Source: Burkholderia sp. BCC0322 (GTDB lineage Bacteria > Pseudomonadota > Gammaproteobacteria > Burkholderiales > Burkholderiaceae). From it: DNA of 64,000 nt. The DNA is taken from the NCBI RefSeq assembly GCF_902833045.1, contig NZ_CADFDU010000002.1, forward strand, positions 620,001 to 684,000. The letters are read 5' to 3'. The position numbers and the translations under genes are program-made. Below, in pieces: positions 40,530 through 48,066 of the stretch (its first letter is position 1; each line of letters opens with the position of its first letter). Under the pieces are notes generated by a model, which did not search any database, was not told the DNA's origin, and worked only from the letters and a program-made list of their open reading frames with translations.

Positions 40530-41150
40530 ATGACCGATACCGCCGCTTCCACCAGCCAGCCCGCGCTCGTGCGCAACGAGTTGAACCTCGTCTGGCTCGA
40601 CATGGAGATGACGGGCCTCGACCCGGATAACGACCGCATCATCGAGATCGCGGTCGTCGTGACCAATTCCACGCTCGACATCGCCGTCGAAGGCCCGGTG
40701 TTCGCGATCCACCAGAGCGACGAAACGCTCGCAAAGATGGACGACTGGAACAAGTCGACACACGGCCGTTCGGGCCTGATCGACCGCGTGCGCGCGTCGA
40801 CCGTGACCGAAGCGGAAGCCGCCGAGCAACTGCAGGCGTTCCTCGCGCAGTACGTGTCGCCCGGCAAGTCGCCGATGTGCGGCAACTCGATCTGCCAGGA
40901 CCGCCGCTTCATGGCGCGCTGGATGCCCGAATTCGAGCGGTTCTTCCACTACCGCAACCTCGATGTCAGCACGCTCAAGGAGCTGTGCCGACGCTGGCAG
41001 CCCGCGATCTACAAGGGTTTCCAGAAGCGGGCGATGCATACGGCGCTCGCGGACATCCACGAGTCGATCGACGAGCTGAAGTACTACCGCGAGCATTTCC
41101 TGATTCCGGCCACGTCTGCTTCGGCAGGCGAGTCTGCGCCGGCCGCCTGA
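40530..41150 (+). CDS. orn: Oligoribonuclease
   Basis: 3'-5' exonuclease that degrades two-residue RNAs, including pGpG from cyclic-di-GMP turnover. The 206-residue protein is DEDDh-type: [20 protein letters not shown] holds the first Asp and Glu, and [20 protein letters not shown] the last His and Asp. It is divergent from the M48 gene and convergent with mogA. Orn's pGpG role is worth noting because a VpsR-type, potentially cyclic-di-GMP-responsive regulator lies about 4.4 kb downstream; no link is shown by the sequence. Confidence 0.96.
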   Translation: MTDTAASTSQPALVRNELNLVWLDMEMTGLDPDNDRIIEIAVVVTNSTLDIAVEGPVFAIHQSDETLAKMDDWNKSTHGRSGLIDRVRASTVTEAEAAEQLQAFLAQYVSPGKSPMCGNSICQDRRFMARWMPEFERFFHYRNLDVSTLKELCRRWQPAIYKGFQKRAMHTALADIHESIDELKYYREHFLIPATSASAGESAPAA

Positions 41151-41166
41151 GCGGGCCGGCACACGC

Positions 41167-41784
41167 TCAGCGCGGGGCGCGCTGAGCGCTTTTCGGCCGG
41201 AACGCCGCGACCACCGCGGCGTCGGTCTCGATGTACGGGCCGCCGATCAGGTCGATGCAGTAGGGTACCGCGGCGAAGATGCCGGGCACGGTCGACTTGC
41301 CGTCGGCATCGCGCAGCCCTTCGAGCGTTTCCCGTATCGACTTCGGCTGGCCTGGCAGGTTGATGATCAGCGCCGCATGGTCGGCCGTCTCGCGGATCAC
41401 CGCGACCTGCCGCGACAGGATCGCGGTCGGCACGAAATTCAGGCTGATCTGCCGCATCTGTTCGCCGAATCCCGGCATCTCCTTCGTCGCCACGGCCAGC
41501 GTGGCCTCGGGCGTCACGTCGCGGCGCGCGGGGCCCGTTCCACCCGTCGTCAGCACGAGGTCGCACCCCGCGACGTCGACGAGCTCGGTGAGCGTGGCGG
41601 AGATCGTGGGTGCATCGTCCTGGATCAGGCGCGTTTCGGCGCGCCACGGCGACACCAGCACGCCGGCGAGCCACTCCTGCAGCGCCGGAATGCCCTTGTC
41701 TTCGTAGACGCCCGTGCTCGCGCGGTCGCTGATCGACACGAGGCCGACGACGAGTTCGTCCGGATGGTTAGGCTTCGTCGTCAT
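41167..41784 (-). CDS. mogA: MogA-type molybdopterin adenylyltransferase
   Basis: Molybdenum cofactor synthesis: adenylylates molybdopterin before metal insertion. 205 residues of the MoaB/MogA fold with the motifs [20 protein letters not shown] and [12 protein letters not shown], typical of MogA. The start is the ATG at 41784, which lies 17 bp inside the end of darP. The overlap suggests coupling, although the two products have no known link. Confidence 0.88.
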   Translation of the reverse strand: MTTKPNHPDELVVGLVSISDRASTGVYEDKGIPALQEWLAGVLVSPWRAETRLIQDDAPTISATLTELVDVAGCDLVLTTGGTGPARRDVTPEATLAVATKEMPGFGEQMRQISLNFVPTAILSRQVAVIRETADHAALIINLPGQPKSIRETLEGLRDADGKSTVPGIFAAVPYCIDLIGGPYIETDAAVVAAFRPKSAQRAPR

Positions 41785-42370
41785 GGTCGTCTCCGGCGTC
41801 GTCCGCCGCTTCGTCGTCCGCATTGGACGTGCCGCCAGCAGTCTTGATCCACTGGAACAGCTCGCGGAAATAGCGCGGCGGCTTGCCTTGCTGCGCTTCC
41901 TTGCGTGCGTTGCGGATCAGCGTGCGGCCTTCCTGGATATCGGCTTCCGGGTGCTGGCGCAGGAATTCGGTCAGCGCGTCGTCGCTGGCGAGCAACTGTT
42001 CGCGCGTGCGTTCGATCCAGTGCAGGCGGGCAGTTGCGGCCTTGTTCACGCCGCGCTGCGCGTCGAGTGCGGTACGCAGCGCGGCCGTTTCGTCGTCGGT
42101 CAGCGAGCGCATCACGCGGCCGACGTACTGGAGCTGGCGGCGCTTGCCTTCGTGATCGGTGATCCGGCGTGCCTCGCGAACGGCGTCCGCGAGACTTTCG
42201 GGCATCGGCATGCGCTTGAGGGCGTCTTTCGGCAGATCGACGAGCGCCTGGCCGAGCACCTGCAACTCGTGCATCTCGCGTTTCAACTGGGATTTGCTGG
42301 GCCGATCGTAGCCATTGTCGTCGTCTTCGACGGCATGCTCGATCGGCTGGATTCGGGTTTTGCGTGTCAT
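41768..42370 (-). CDS. darP: Ribosome biogenesis factor DarP (YjgA, DUF615)
   Basis: Alpha-helical, charged protein of 200 residues, with the DUF615 features [28 protein letters not shown] and [12 protein letters not shown], associated in E. coli with late 50S assembly. The C-terminus is very acidic (a run of Asp/Glu/Ala). Two in-frame ATGs are close together; 42370 ([11 protein letters not shown]) matches the family start better than 42379. It is divergent from pmbA. Confidence 0.92.
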   Translation of the reverse strand: MTRKTRIQPIEHAVEDDDNGYDRPSKSQLKREMHELQVLGQALVDLPKDALKRMPMPESLADAVREARRITDHEGKRRQLQYVGRVMRSLTDDETAALRTALDAQRGVNKAATARLHWIERTREQLLASDDALTEFLRQHPEADIQEGRTLIRNARKEAQQGKPPRYFRELFQWIKTAGGTSNADDEAADDAGDDHDDEA

Positions 42371-42497
42371 GGGTGGCATTGTATCGCGCCGCGGACACCC
42401 CAAGCTTGTCGGTGTCCGGCCCCGGACCTTGCTATGATCGCGGGATACGCAATATTTTGAACATGCGGGCGCCCGCCCGCCACCGGATATCAAGACG

Positions 42498-43868
42498 ATG
42501 GCAGCCAATCTCGACGTACAAGCGCGCTATTTCCCGCACACGCAGGACCAGCTCAAAGAAATCGCCTCGGACATCCTTCGCCATGCGAAGGCGCTCGGCG
42601 CGACGGACGCCGCGACCGAAATCTCCGAGGGCGACGGCCTGTCGGTGTCGGTGCGCCGCGGCGAAGTCGAAACGATCGAGCACAACCGCGACAAGATGGT
42701 CGGCGTGACCGTGTTCATCGGCAAGAAGCGCGGCAACGCGAGCACGTCGGATTTCTCGCCGGGCGCGATCAAGGATACCGTCGCCGCCGCGTACAACATC
42801 GCGCGCTTCACGGCCGAGGACGAGGCGGCCGGCCTGGCCGAGGCCGAACTGCTCGAAACCGACCCGCGTGACCTCGATCTGTACCATCCGTGGGCGCTGA
42901 CGGCCGACGAGGCCGTCGAGCTCGCCCGCCGCGCGGAAGACGCCGCATTCGCGGTCAGCCCGCAGATCCGCAATTCGGAAGGCGCGAGCGTGTCGGCCCA
43001 GCATTCGCAGTTCGTGCTGGCCACGTCGCGCGGCTTCCTGTCCGGCTACCCGTACTCGCGTCACTACATCGCATGCGCGCCGATCGCGGGCAGCGGCCGT
43101 CACATGCAGCGCGACGACTGGTATTCGTCGAAGCGCAGCGCGATCGATCTCGCGGCGCCCGAAGCGGTGGGCCGTTACGCGGCCGAGCGTGCACTTGCAC
43201 GGATGGGCGCGCGCCGCCTCGACACCCGCAAGGTGCCCGTGCTGTTCGAGGCGCCGCTCGCGGCCGGCCTGCTCGGCGCATTCGTGCAGGCGGTAAGCGG
43301 CGGCGCACTGTACCGCAAGACGTCGTTCCTCGTCGACAGCCTCGGCAAGCCGGTGTTCGCACCGCACATCCAGGTCGTCGAGGATCCGCACGTGCCGCGT
43401 GCGATGGGTAGCGCGCCGTTCGACGAGGAAGGCGTGCGCACGCGTGCGCGCAGCGTCGTCAAGGATGGCGTGGTCGAAGGCTATTTCCTGTCGACCTATT
43501 CGGCACGCAAGCTCGGCACGCAGACCACCGGCAACGCGGGCGGCTCACACAACCTCGCGCTGCGCAGTTCGAACACGCAGGCGGGCGACGATTTCGACGC
43601 GATGCTGAAGAAGCTCGGCACGGGCCTGTTGCTGACCGAGCTGATGGGGCAGGGCGTGAACTACGTGACGGGTGACTATTCGCGCGGTGCGGCGGGCTTC
43701 TGGGTCGAGAATGGCGTGATCCAGTATCCGGTCGAGGAAATCACCGTCGCGAGCACGCTGCAGGAAATGTTCCGGCATATCGTCGCGATCGGCGCCGATT
43801 CGATCGTGCGCGGCACGAAGGAAACGGGCTCGGTGCTGATCGAGCAGATGACGATCGCCGGGCAGTAA
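42498..43868 (+). CDS. pmbA: Metalloprotease PmbA (TldE)
   Basis: 456-residue partner of TldD; together they act in maturation of microcin B17-type peptides and CcdA degradation in E. coli. The TldE half lacks the HExxH zinc motif, as here. Family segments are [22 protein letters not shown] early and [25 protein letters not shown] late. tldD is not in the window, as usual. It is divergent from darP, a gene order (yjgA-pmbA) conserved widely in Proteobacteria. Confidence 0.95.
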   Translation: MAANLDVQARYFPHTQDQLKEIASDILRHAKALGATDAATEISEGDGLSVSVRRGEVETIEHNRDKMVGVTVFIGKKRGNASTSDFSPGAIKDTVAAAYNIARFTAEDEAAGLAEAELLETDPRDLDLYHPWALTADEAVELARRAEDAAFAVSPQIRNSEGASVSAQHSQFVLATSRGFLSGYPYSRHYIACAPIAGSGRHMQRDDWYSSKRSAIDLAAPEAVGRYAAERALARMGARRLDTRKVPVLFEAPLAAGLLGAFVQAVSGGALYRKTSFLVDSLGKPVFAPHIQVVEDPHVPRAMGSAPFDEEGVRTRARSVVKDGVVEGYFLSTYSARKLGTQTTGNAGGSHNLALRSSNTQAGDDFDAMLKKLGTGLLLTELMGQGVNYVTGDYSRGAAGFWVENGVIQYPVEEITVASTLQEMFRHIVAIGADSIVRGTKETGSVLIEQMTIAGQ

Positions 43869-43898
43869 GCGGCGCGCGGCTTCGGCCGCCATCAAACG

Positions 43899-43935
43899 AA
43901 AAAGCCCGACCGGTATGAGCCGGTCGGGCTTTTTT
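43899..43935. terminator. Bidirectional terminator between pmbA and folA
   Basis: A perfect 15-bp stem AAAAAGCCCGACCGG/CCGGTCGGGCTTTTT around TATGAG, with T-runs on both strands. Its core closely resembles the terminator at 48011-48048. Confidence 0.93.
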
Positions 43936-43951
43936 CATTGTGCGTGATGCG

Positions 43952-44452
43952 TCAGCCGCGCTTGCGCTCGTAGACGACGAACGCATAGCCGAACGTATTC
44001 GGCGCGGCCGCCTGATGCGCATCGCGCGACACTTCCTGCCACTGCGCGGCGTCGGGCGCCGGGAACGAGGCGTCACCGTCGAAGTCGGCATCGATCTCGG
44101 TGACGACCAGCTTGTCGGCGAGTGCGAGACCTTCCGTGTAGAGCTGCGCGCCGCCAATCAGGAACGCCTCGGGCACGCCGTCGCGCGCGGCGAGCGCCAG
44201 CGCATCGGCGAGCGACGTGACCGTGTCGCAGCCGTCGAAGCGACGCGTCGCGTCGCGCGTGACGACGATATTGCGGCGGCCCGGCAGCGGCCGGCCGATC
44301 GACTCGTGGGTCTTGCGGCCCATCACGATCGGTGCGCCCATCGTCGTGCGCTTGAAGAAGGCGAGATCCTCGGGAAGTTTCCAGGGCAACTGGTTGTCGC
44401 GGCCGATGATGCCATTGCGGGCACGCGCGACGATCAGGGTCAACGTCGTCAT
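43952..44452 (-). CDS. folA: Dihydrofolate reductase
   Basis: Reduces dihydrofolate with NADPH and is the trimethoprim target. The 166-residue protein shows [31 protein letters not shown] and the NADPH-binding [22 protein letters not shown]. The start is ATG 44452 ([11 protein letters not shown]); the longer frame upstream lacks support. It is separated from its metabolic partner thyA by a small secreted-protein gene and a sigma-54 activator gene. Confidence 0.95.
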   Translation of the reverse strand: MTTLTLIVARARNGIIGRDNQLPWKLPEDLAFFKRTTMGAPIVMGRKTHESIGRPLPGRRNIVVTRDATRRFDGCDTVTSLADALALAARDGVPEAFLIGGAQLYTEGLALADKLVVTEIDADFDGDASFPAPDAAQWQEVSRDAHQAAAPNTFGYAFVVYERKRG

Positions 44453-44729
44453 GAAGGTCGGGGAAAGGAAAACCGGAATGGCGCCGATTTTACCGGAACG
44501 GCGACGCGCGCCGGTTCCGGGGGCGCGCATCCACTTTTCTGCATTGCGCGCCGCGCCGCGCCGCTCGACGCAATGCTTCGCGGCGACGGAATGAATAAAA
44601 AGCGTGCCCGCCGGGGGACGGAGCACAAAACGGTTCCGTGTTGCGAGATCGTCGATGTCGGCCTCTGGTCGATGCTGTTCGGGCCGCTCAAATCAATATG
44701 TGATCCTTACAAATGGGTCGGCTTGCACA

Positions 44730-45053
44730 TCACTGATGCGTACTGCCTTGCGCGGTGCCTTCCATCGCGTGCTGCGCGTCGCCCGGCTGCGGTACCGGAA
44801 GTGGCATCGGCAATTGAGGCGGCGGAATCTCGTCCCACAGCGTCACCGAAGTCCTGCCGGCCGGCAGCGGTTGTGGTGACGACACGGTCACGATACCGAA
44901 CCCGTTGCCGTGCTGCATGCTCGGCGCGTTTGCTGCAAGCAGCATGGCGCGATCCGGGTTCGCGCTTTCGTCTGCGCGTACGAGCGTGGGCGGGGCGGCT
45001 GCCGCGACCGCAATGGCCATCGGCACGAAAGAAAGTAAAAGATGTTTTCGCAT
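44730..45053 (-). CDS. Small secreted protein of unknown function, predicted sigma-54 target
   Basis: 107 residues: a signal peptide (MRKHLLLSFVPMAIAVAAAA, cleavage near LVRA-DES) and a mature part of about 80 residues rich in Pro, Gln and Met (IPPPQLPMPLPVPQPG) with no recognisable domain and no cysteine. It is a real gene by its signal peptide, a CGGAG ribosome site 9 bp upstream of the start and correct codon bias. A -24/-12 promoter lies at 45083-45098, and a 16-bp palindrome lies further upstream, facing a VpsR-type activator. I do not recognise the family. Confidence 0.78.
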   Translation of the reverse strand: MRKHLLLSFVPMAIAVAAAAPPTLVRADESANPDRAMLLAANAPSMQHGNGFGIVTVSSPQPLPAGRTSVTLWDEIPPPQLPMPLPVPQPGDAQHAMEGTAQGSTHQ

Positions 45054-45082
45054 GGTCGCTGTCTCCGACGGTTTCCCTATTC

Positions 45083-45098
45083 AGCGAAATGCATGCCA
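45083..45098 (-). promoter_or_regulatory. Predicted sigma-54 (-24/-12) promoter
   Basis: Read on the minus strand the sequence is TGGCATGCATTTCGCT, against the consensus TGGCAYR-N4-TTGCW: only the second T of TTGC differs. The GG and GC are exactly 10 bp apart. Transcription would begin near 45072, leaving a leader of about 19 nt that contains the CGGAG ribosome site of the small secreted protein. Confidence 0.65.
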
Positions 45099-45172
45099 TC
45101 GTGCCGGGACCGTTGTCGAGACTGCGATTCGTGCTCGAGCGTTGCGAATTGTGTTGGAAAACGGCTGAAAAT

Positions 45173-45188
45173 GTTTCAGGCCTGAAAC
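45173..45188. promoter_or_regulatory. Perfect 16-bp palindrome, candidate activator enhancer site
   Basis: GTTTCAGGCCTGAAAC is a perfect dyad centred about 108 bp upstream of the predicted sigma-54 start at 45072, the usual distance for an enhancer-binding protein. The adjacent gene encodes such an activator. Binding is inferred. Confidence 0.55.
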
Positions 45189-45458
45189 GAGGGGGCTCGG
45201 GAATTCTGCGGATTCAATCGATACGCTGCAAGGACGAAAATCGTCGCAAGTGTTGATGACAGAACGTATCGCTGCGCAAGTGCTATGTGCAGACGATTGA
45301 CATGCATCGACCTCCTGAGCGATACGGCCGCGTCGCTCGCCGCGCTGAAATCGGATTGTCGTATTCAGTGCCTATAACTAAGCTGTCTTGATCAAAATAA
45401 CTGGACGCGAGATAAGCGCCATCATGCGAGGCGTTGTGATCGCCTCGTATCGGCATGG

Positions 45459-45490
45459 CGAATCGAGCCGCCTTCGGCTGACCCGATTCG
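45459..45490 (+). promoter_or_regulatory. Nested hairpin in the leader of the sigma-54 activator gene
   Basis: CGAATCG (45459-45465) pairs with CGATTCG (45484-45490), and inside it AGCCG (45466-45470) pairs with CGGCT (45475-45479) around CCTT. There is no U-run. It ends 65 bp before the activator ATG and may be an RNA structure or a DNA operator. Confidence 0.35.
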
Positions 45491-45555
45491 ATCCTTTTCG
45501 CACGTAACCTGACGTGCACGGCAATCGTTAGACGGTTGATGAACGGGGTGAGCAT

Positions 45556-46953
45556 ATGGGAGCCGATCAGCGGCACGTGATCTACTATTCGCGCGAACCG
45601 AACGACGCGTTGCGTGGCCATTTCGACGAATGCGGTTGGCGTGTCGATCTCGCGGAGACCGTGCGCGACGTACGACGTGTCGTGCAGCATGGCGTCGCAA
45701 CGGCCGGGCTGCTCGATTTTTCGCCGGGCTTCAAGCCCTCCGACCTGCGCGAACTCGAATCCTGTCTGAGCATTCAGCACATCGGCTGGATCGCGGCGAC
45801 GCGCCGCGGCCAGTTGCAGGACGCCACGCTGCGCCATCTCATTCGCGACTACTGTTTCGATTACGTGACGATGCCGTACGAGACGTCGCGGATCGTCGAG
45901 ACCGTCGGTCATGCGCACGGGATGGTCGCGCTGACCGAACCCGTTGCGCCGCCCGTCGGCGCCGGACGCAGCGAAGGCGAAATGGTCGGGACCTGCGATG
46001 CGATGCTGGGGCTGTTCAGGACGATACGCCGCGTCGCGGCGACCGACGCGCCGGTGTTCATCTCCGGCGAATCGGGTACGGGCAAGGAACTGACGGCGGT
46101 CGCGATTCACGAACGTTCGTCGCGCGCGCAGGCGCCGTTCATCGCGATCAATTGCGGCGCGATCCCGTCGACATTGCTGCAGGCCGAACTGTTCGGCTAT
46201 GAGCGCGGCGCGTTCACCGGCGCGAACCAGCGCAAGATCGGCCGCGTCGAGGCCGCCAACGGCGGCACGCTGTTTCTCGACGAGATCGGCGACTTGCCGC
46301 TCGAAAGCCAGGCAAGCCTGCTGCGCTTCCTGCAGGAAGGCAAGATCGAGCGGCTGGGTGCCCACGTGTCGGTGCCGGTCGACGTGCGCGTGATCTGCGC
46401 GACCCACGTGGACATGGAAGCTGCGCTGCGCGAAGGACGGTTCCGCGAGGACCTGTTCCATCGCCTGTGCGTGCTGAAGATCGAGGAGCCGCCGCTGCGC
46501 GCGCGCGGCAAGGACATCGAGGTGCTCGCGCGCCACATGCTCGAGCGTTTCAAGGGCGATGCGCATCGTCGCCTGCGCGGCTTTTCCCCCGATGCGGTCG
46601 CGTCGCTGTACGGCTATTCGTGGCCGGGCAACGTGCGCGAGCTGATCAATCGCGTGCGCCGCGCGATCGTCATGTCGGAGGGCCGGATGATCACCGCGGC
46701 CGATCTCGAGCTGAACGACTTCGCGACGCTCGCACCCGTGTCGCTGCTGGAGGCGCGCGAGGCGGCCGAACGGCAGGCGATCGAGCAGGCGCTGTTGCGC
46801 CATCGTGGCCGATTCGCGGATGCCGCGCGCGAACTCGGCGTGTCGCGCGTCACGCTCTACCGGCTGATGTGCGCACACGGCATGCGCGATCGCGGCGACA
46901 CGCTGGCAGGGTTTTCGGCGCCGTTGCCGGAGCTTCCGCATCACGCTTGCTAA
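45556..46953 (+). CDS. VpsR-type sigma-54-dependent activator
   Basis: 465-residue enhancer-binding protein. The N-terminal domain (1-130) resembles the atypical receiver domain of VpsR-like regulators ([20 protein letters not shown] and [13 protein letters not shown] are characteristic) rather than a classic phosphorylated receiver. The AAA+ domain has Walker A GESGTGKE (171-178), GAFTGA (218-223), which contacts sigma-54, and Walker [15 protein letters not shown] Fis-type helix-turn-helix is at the end ([19 protein letters not shown]). VpsR of Vibrio and BerB of Burkholderia respond to cyclic-di-GMP and control exopolysaccharide; whether this protein does is inference. GAGC upstream of the ATG is a weak ribosome site. 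Confidence 0.88.
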   Translation: MGADQRHVIYYSREPNDALRGHFDECGWRVDLAETVRDVRRVVQHGVATAGLLDFSPGFKPSDLRELESCLSIQHIGWIAATRRGQLQDATLRHLIRDYCFDYVTMPYETSRIVETVGHAHGMVALTEPVAPPVGAGRSEGEMVGTCDAMLGLFRTIRRVAATDAPVFISGESGTGKELTAVAIHERSSRAQAPFIAINCGAIPSTLLQAELFGYERGAFTGANQRKIGRVEAANGGTLFLDEIGDLPLESQASLLRFLQEGKIERLGAHVSVPVDVRVICATHVDMEAALREGRFREDLFHRLCVLKIEEPPLRARGKDIEVLARHMLERFKGDAHRRLRGFSPDAVASLYGYSWPGNVRELINRVRRAIVMSEGRMITAADLELNDFATLAPVSLLEAREAAERQAIEQALLRHRGRFADAARELGVSRVTLYRLMCAHGMRDRGDTLAGFSAPLPELPHHAC

Positions 46954-46983
46954 AATTGGCGGGTACGGCCGCCCTCGCGGCCG
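46948..46983 (+). promoter_or_regulatory. Extended -10 promoter and leader hairpin of thyA
   Basis: TGCTAAAAT (46948-46956) is an extended -10 element whose TAA is also the stop codon of the upstream activator gene. It is followed by a hairpin CGGCCGC/GCGGCCG (46966-46972 with 46977-46983, loop CCTC) that ends directly at the AAGGAA ribosome site of thyA. No good -35 is present. Confidence 0.4.
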
Positions 46984-46994
46984 AAGGAACCCGC

Positions 46995-47966
46995 ATGAAA
47001 CAGTATCTCGATCTCGTTCGTACCATTCTCGATACCGGCACCTGGCAGGAGAACCGCACGGGGATCCGCACCATCAGCATGCCGGGCGCGATGCTGCGCT
47101 TCGACCTGCAGCAAGGCTTCCCGGCCGTGACGACCAAGAAGCTCGCGTTCAAGTCCGCGATCGGCGAGCTGGTCGGCTTCCTGCGCGCGTCACGCAGCGC
47201 GGCCGATTTCCGCGCGCTCGGCTGCAAGGTGTGGGACGCGAACGCGAACGAGAACGCGCAATGGCTCGCAAACCCGTATCGCCAGGGCGTCGACGATCTG
47301 GGTGACGTGTACGGCGTGCAATGGCGCCAGTGGCCGGGCTACAAGGTGCTCGACGCGGGTGCCGACGCGCAGATCGCCGATGCGACGCGCCGCGGCTTCC
47401 GGATCGTTACGCGTTTCGACGAGGACGGCGCACCGAAGGTGCTGCTGTACAAGGCGATCGACCAGTTGCGCCAGTGCCTGGACACGATCATGGAGAACCC
47501 GGCCGACCGCCGCATCCTGTTTCACGCGTGGAATCCGGCCGTGCTCGACCAGATCGCGCTGCCCGCGTGCCATCTGCTGTACCAGTTCCTGCCGAATGCG
47601 ACGAAGCGCGAAATCTCGCTGTGCCTGTACATCCGCAGCAACGACGTCGGCCTCGGCACGCCGTTCAACCTGACGGAAGGGGCCGCACTGCTGTCGCTCG
47701 TCGGCCGGCTGACGGGCTACACGCCGCGCTGGTTCACGTACTTCATCGGCGACGCGCACATCTACGAGAACCAGCTCGACATGCTGCAGCGCCAGCTCAC
47801 GCGCGAGCCGTATGACAGCCCGCGGCTCGAGATTGCGGAGCGGGTACCGGAATACGCGAAGACGGGCGTCTACGCGCCCGAGTGGCTGGAGCAGATCGAG
47901 CCGTCCGATTTCTCGCTCGTCGGCTACCGCCACCACGAGCCGCTGACCGCGCCGATGGCGGTTTGA
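46995..47966 (+). CDS. thyA: Thymidylate synthase
   Basis: Methylates dUMP to dTMP with methylene-tetrahydrofolate, which becomes dihydrofolate, the substrate of FolA. The 323-residue protein is the long form, with an insertion of roughly 50 residues relative to E. coli ThyA (264). The catalytic cysteine is Cys192 in [10 protein letters not shown], and the dUMP-binding [13 protein letters not shown] segment is intact. It follows the sigma-54 activator by 41 bp and has an extended -10 at that gene's stop codon, so it may have its own promoter. Confidence 0.96.
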   Translation: MKQYLDLVRTILDTGTWQENRTGIRTISMPGAMLRFDLQQGFPAVTTKKLAFKSAIGELVGFLRASRSAADFRALGCKVWDANANENAQWLANPYRQGVDDLGDVYGVQWRQWPGYKVLDAGADAQIADATRRGFRIVTRFDEDGAPKVLLYKAIDQLRQCLDTIMENPADRRILFHAWNPAVLDQIALPACHLLYQFLPNATKREISLCLYIRSNDVGLGTPFNLTEGAALLSLVGRLTGYTPRWFTYFIGDAHIYENQLDMLQRQLTREPYDSPRLEIAERVPEYAKTGVYAPEWLEQIEPSDFSLVGYRHHEPLTAPMAV

Positions 47967-48010
47967 TCGCGACCCGGGCCGCGCGGATGCATCGATCCGC
48001 GCCCCACCGG

Positions 48011-48048
48011 AAAAAGGCCCGACCGGCATCAGCCGGTCGGGCCTTTTT
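48011..48048. terminator. Bidirectional terminator between thyA and the DUF6600 gene
   Basis: A perfect 17-bp stem AAAAAGGCCCGACCGGC/GCCGGTCGGGCCTTTTT around ATCA. It serves both convergent genes and shares a GCCCGACCGG core with the terminator at 43899-43935. Confidence 0.93.
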
Positions 48049-48066
48049 GTTTCACGTTTGCGGCAC

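Larger units (their letters stand above)
45054..45555. other. 502-bp regulatory region between the small secreted protein and the sigma-54 activator
   Basis: No gene is visible. The left end carries the sigma-54 promoter (45083-45098) and a 16-bp palindrome (45173-45188). The right half contains a TATAAC hexamer (45373-45378), a TTGACA (45297-45302) without a good -10, the palindrome TTGATCAA (45388-45395) and a nested hairpin at 45459-45490. The region is more A+T-rich than its surroundings, as expected of a regulatory hub. Confidence 0.7.

Noticed and set aside
43940-45256. A plus-strand frame of 438 codons through the folA/secreted-protein region.
   Set aside because: It is antisense to folA and to the small secreted protein, both of which have clear features; composition is that of a shadow frame.
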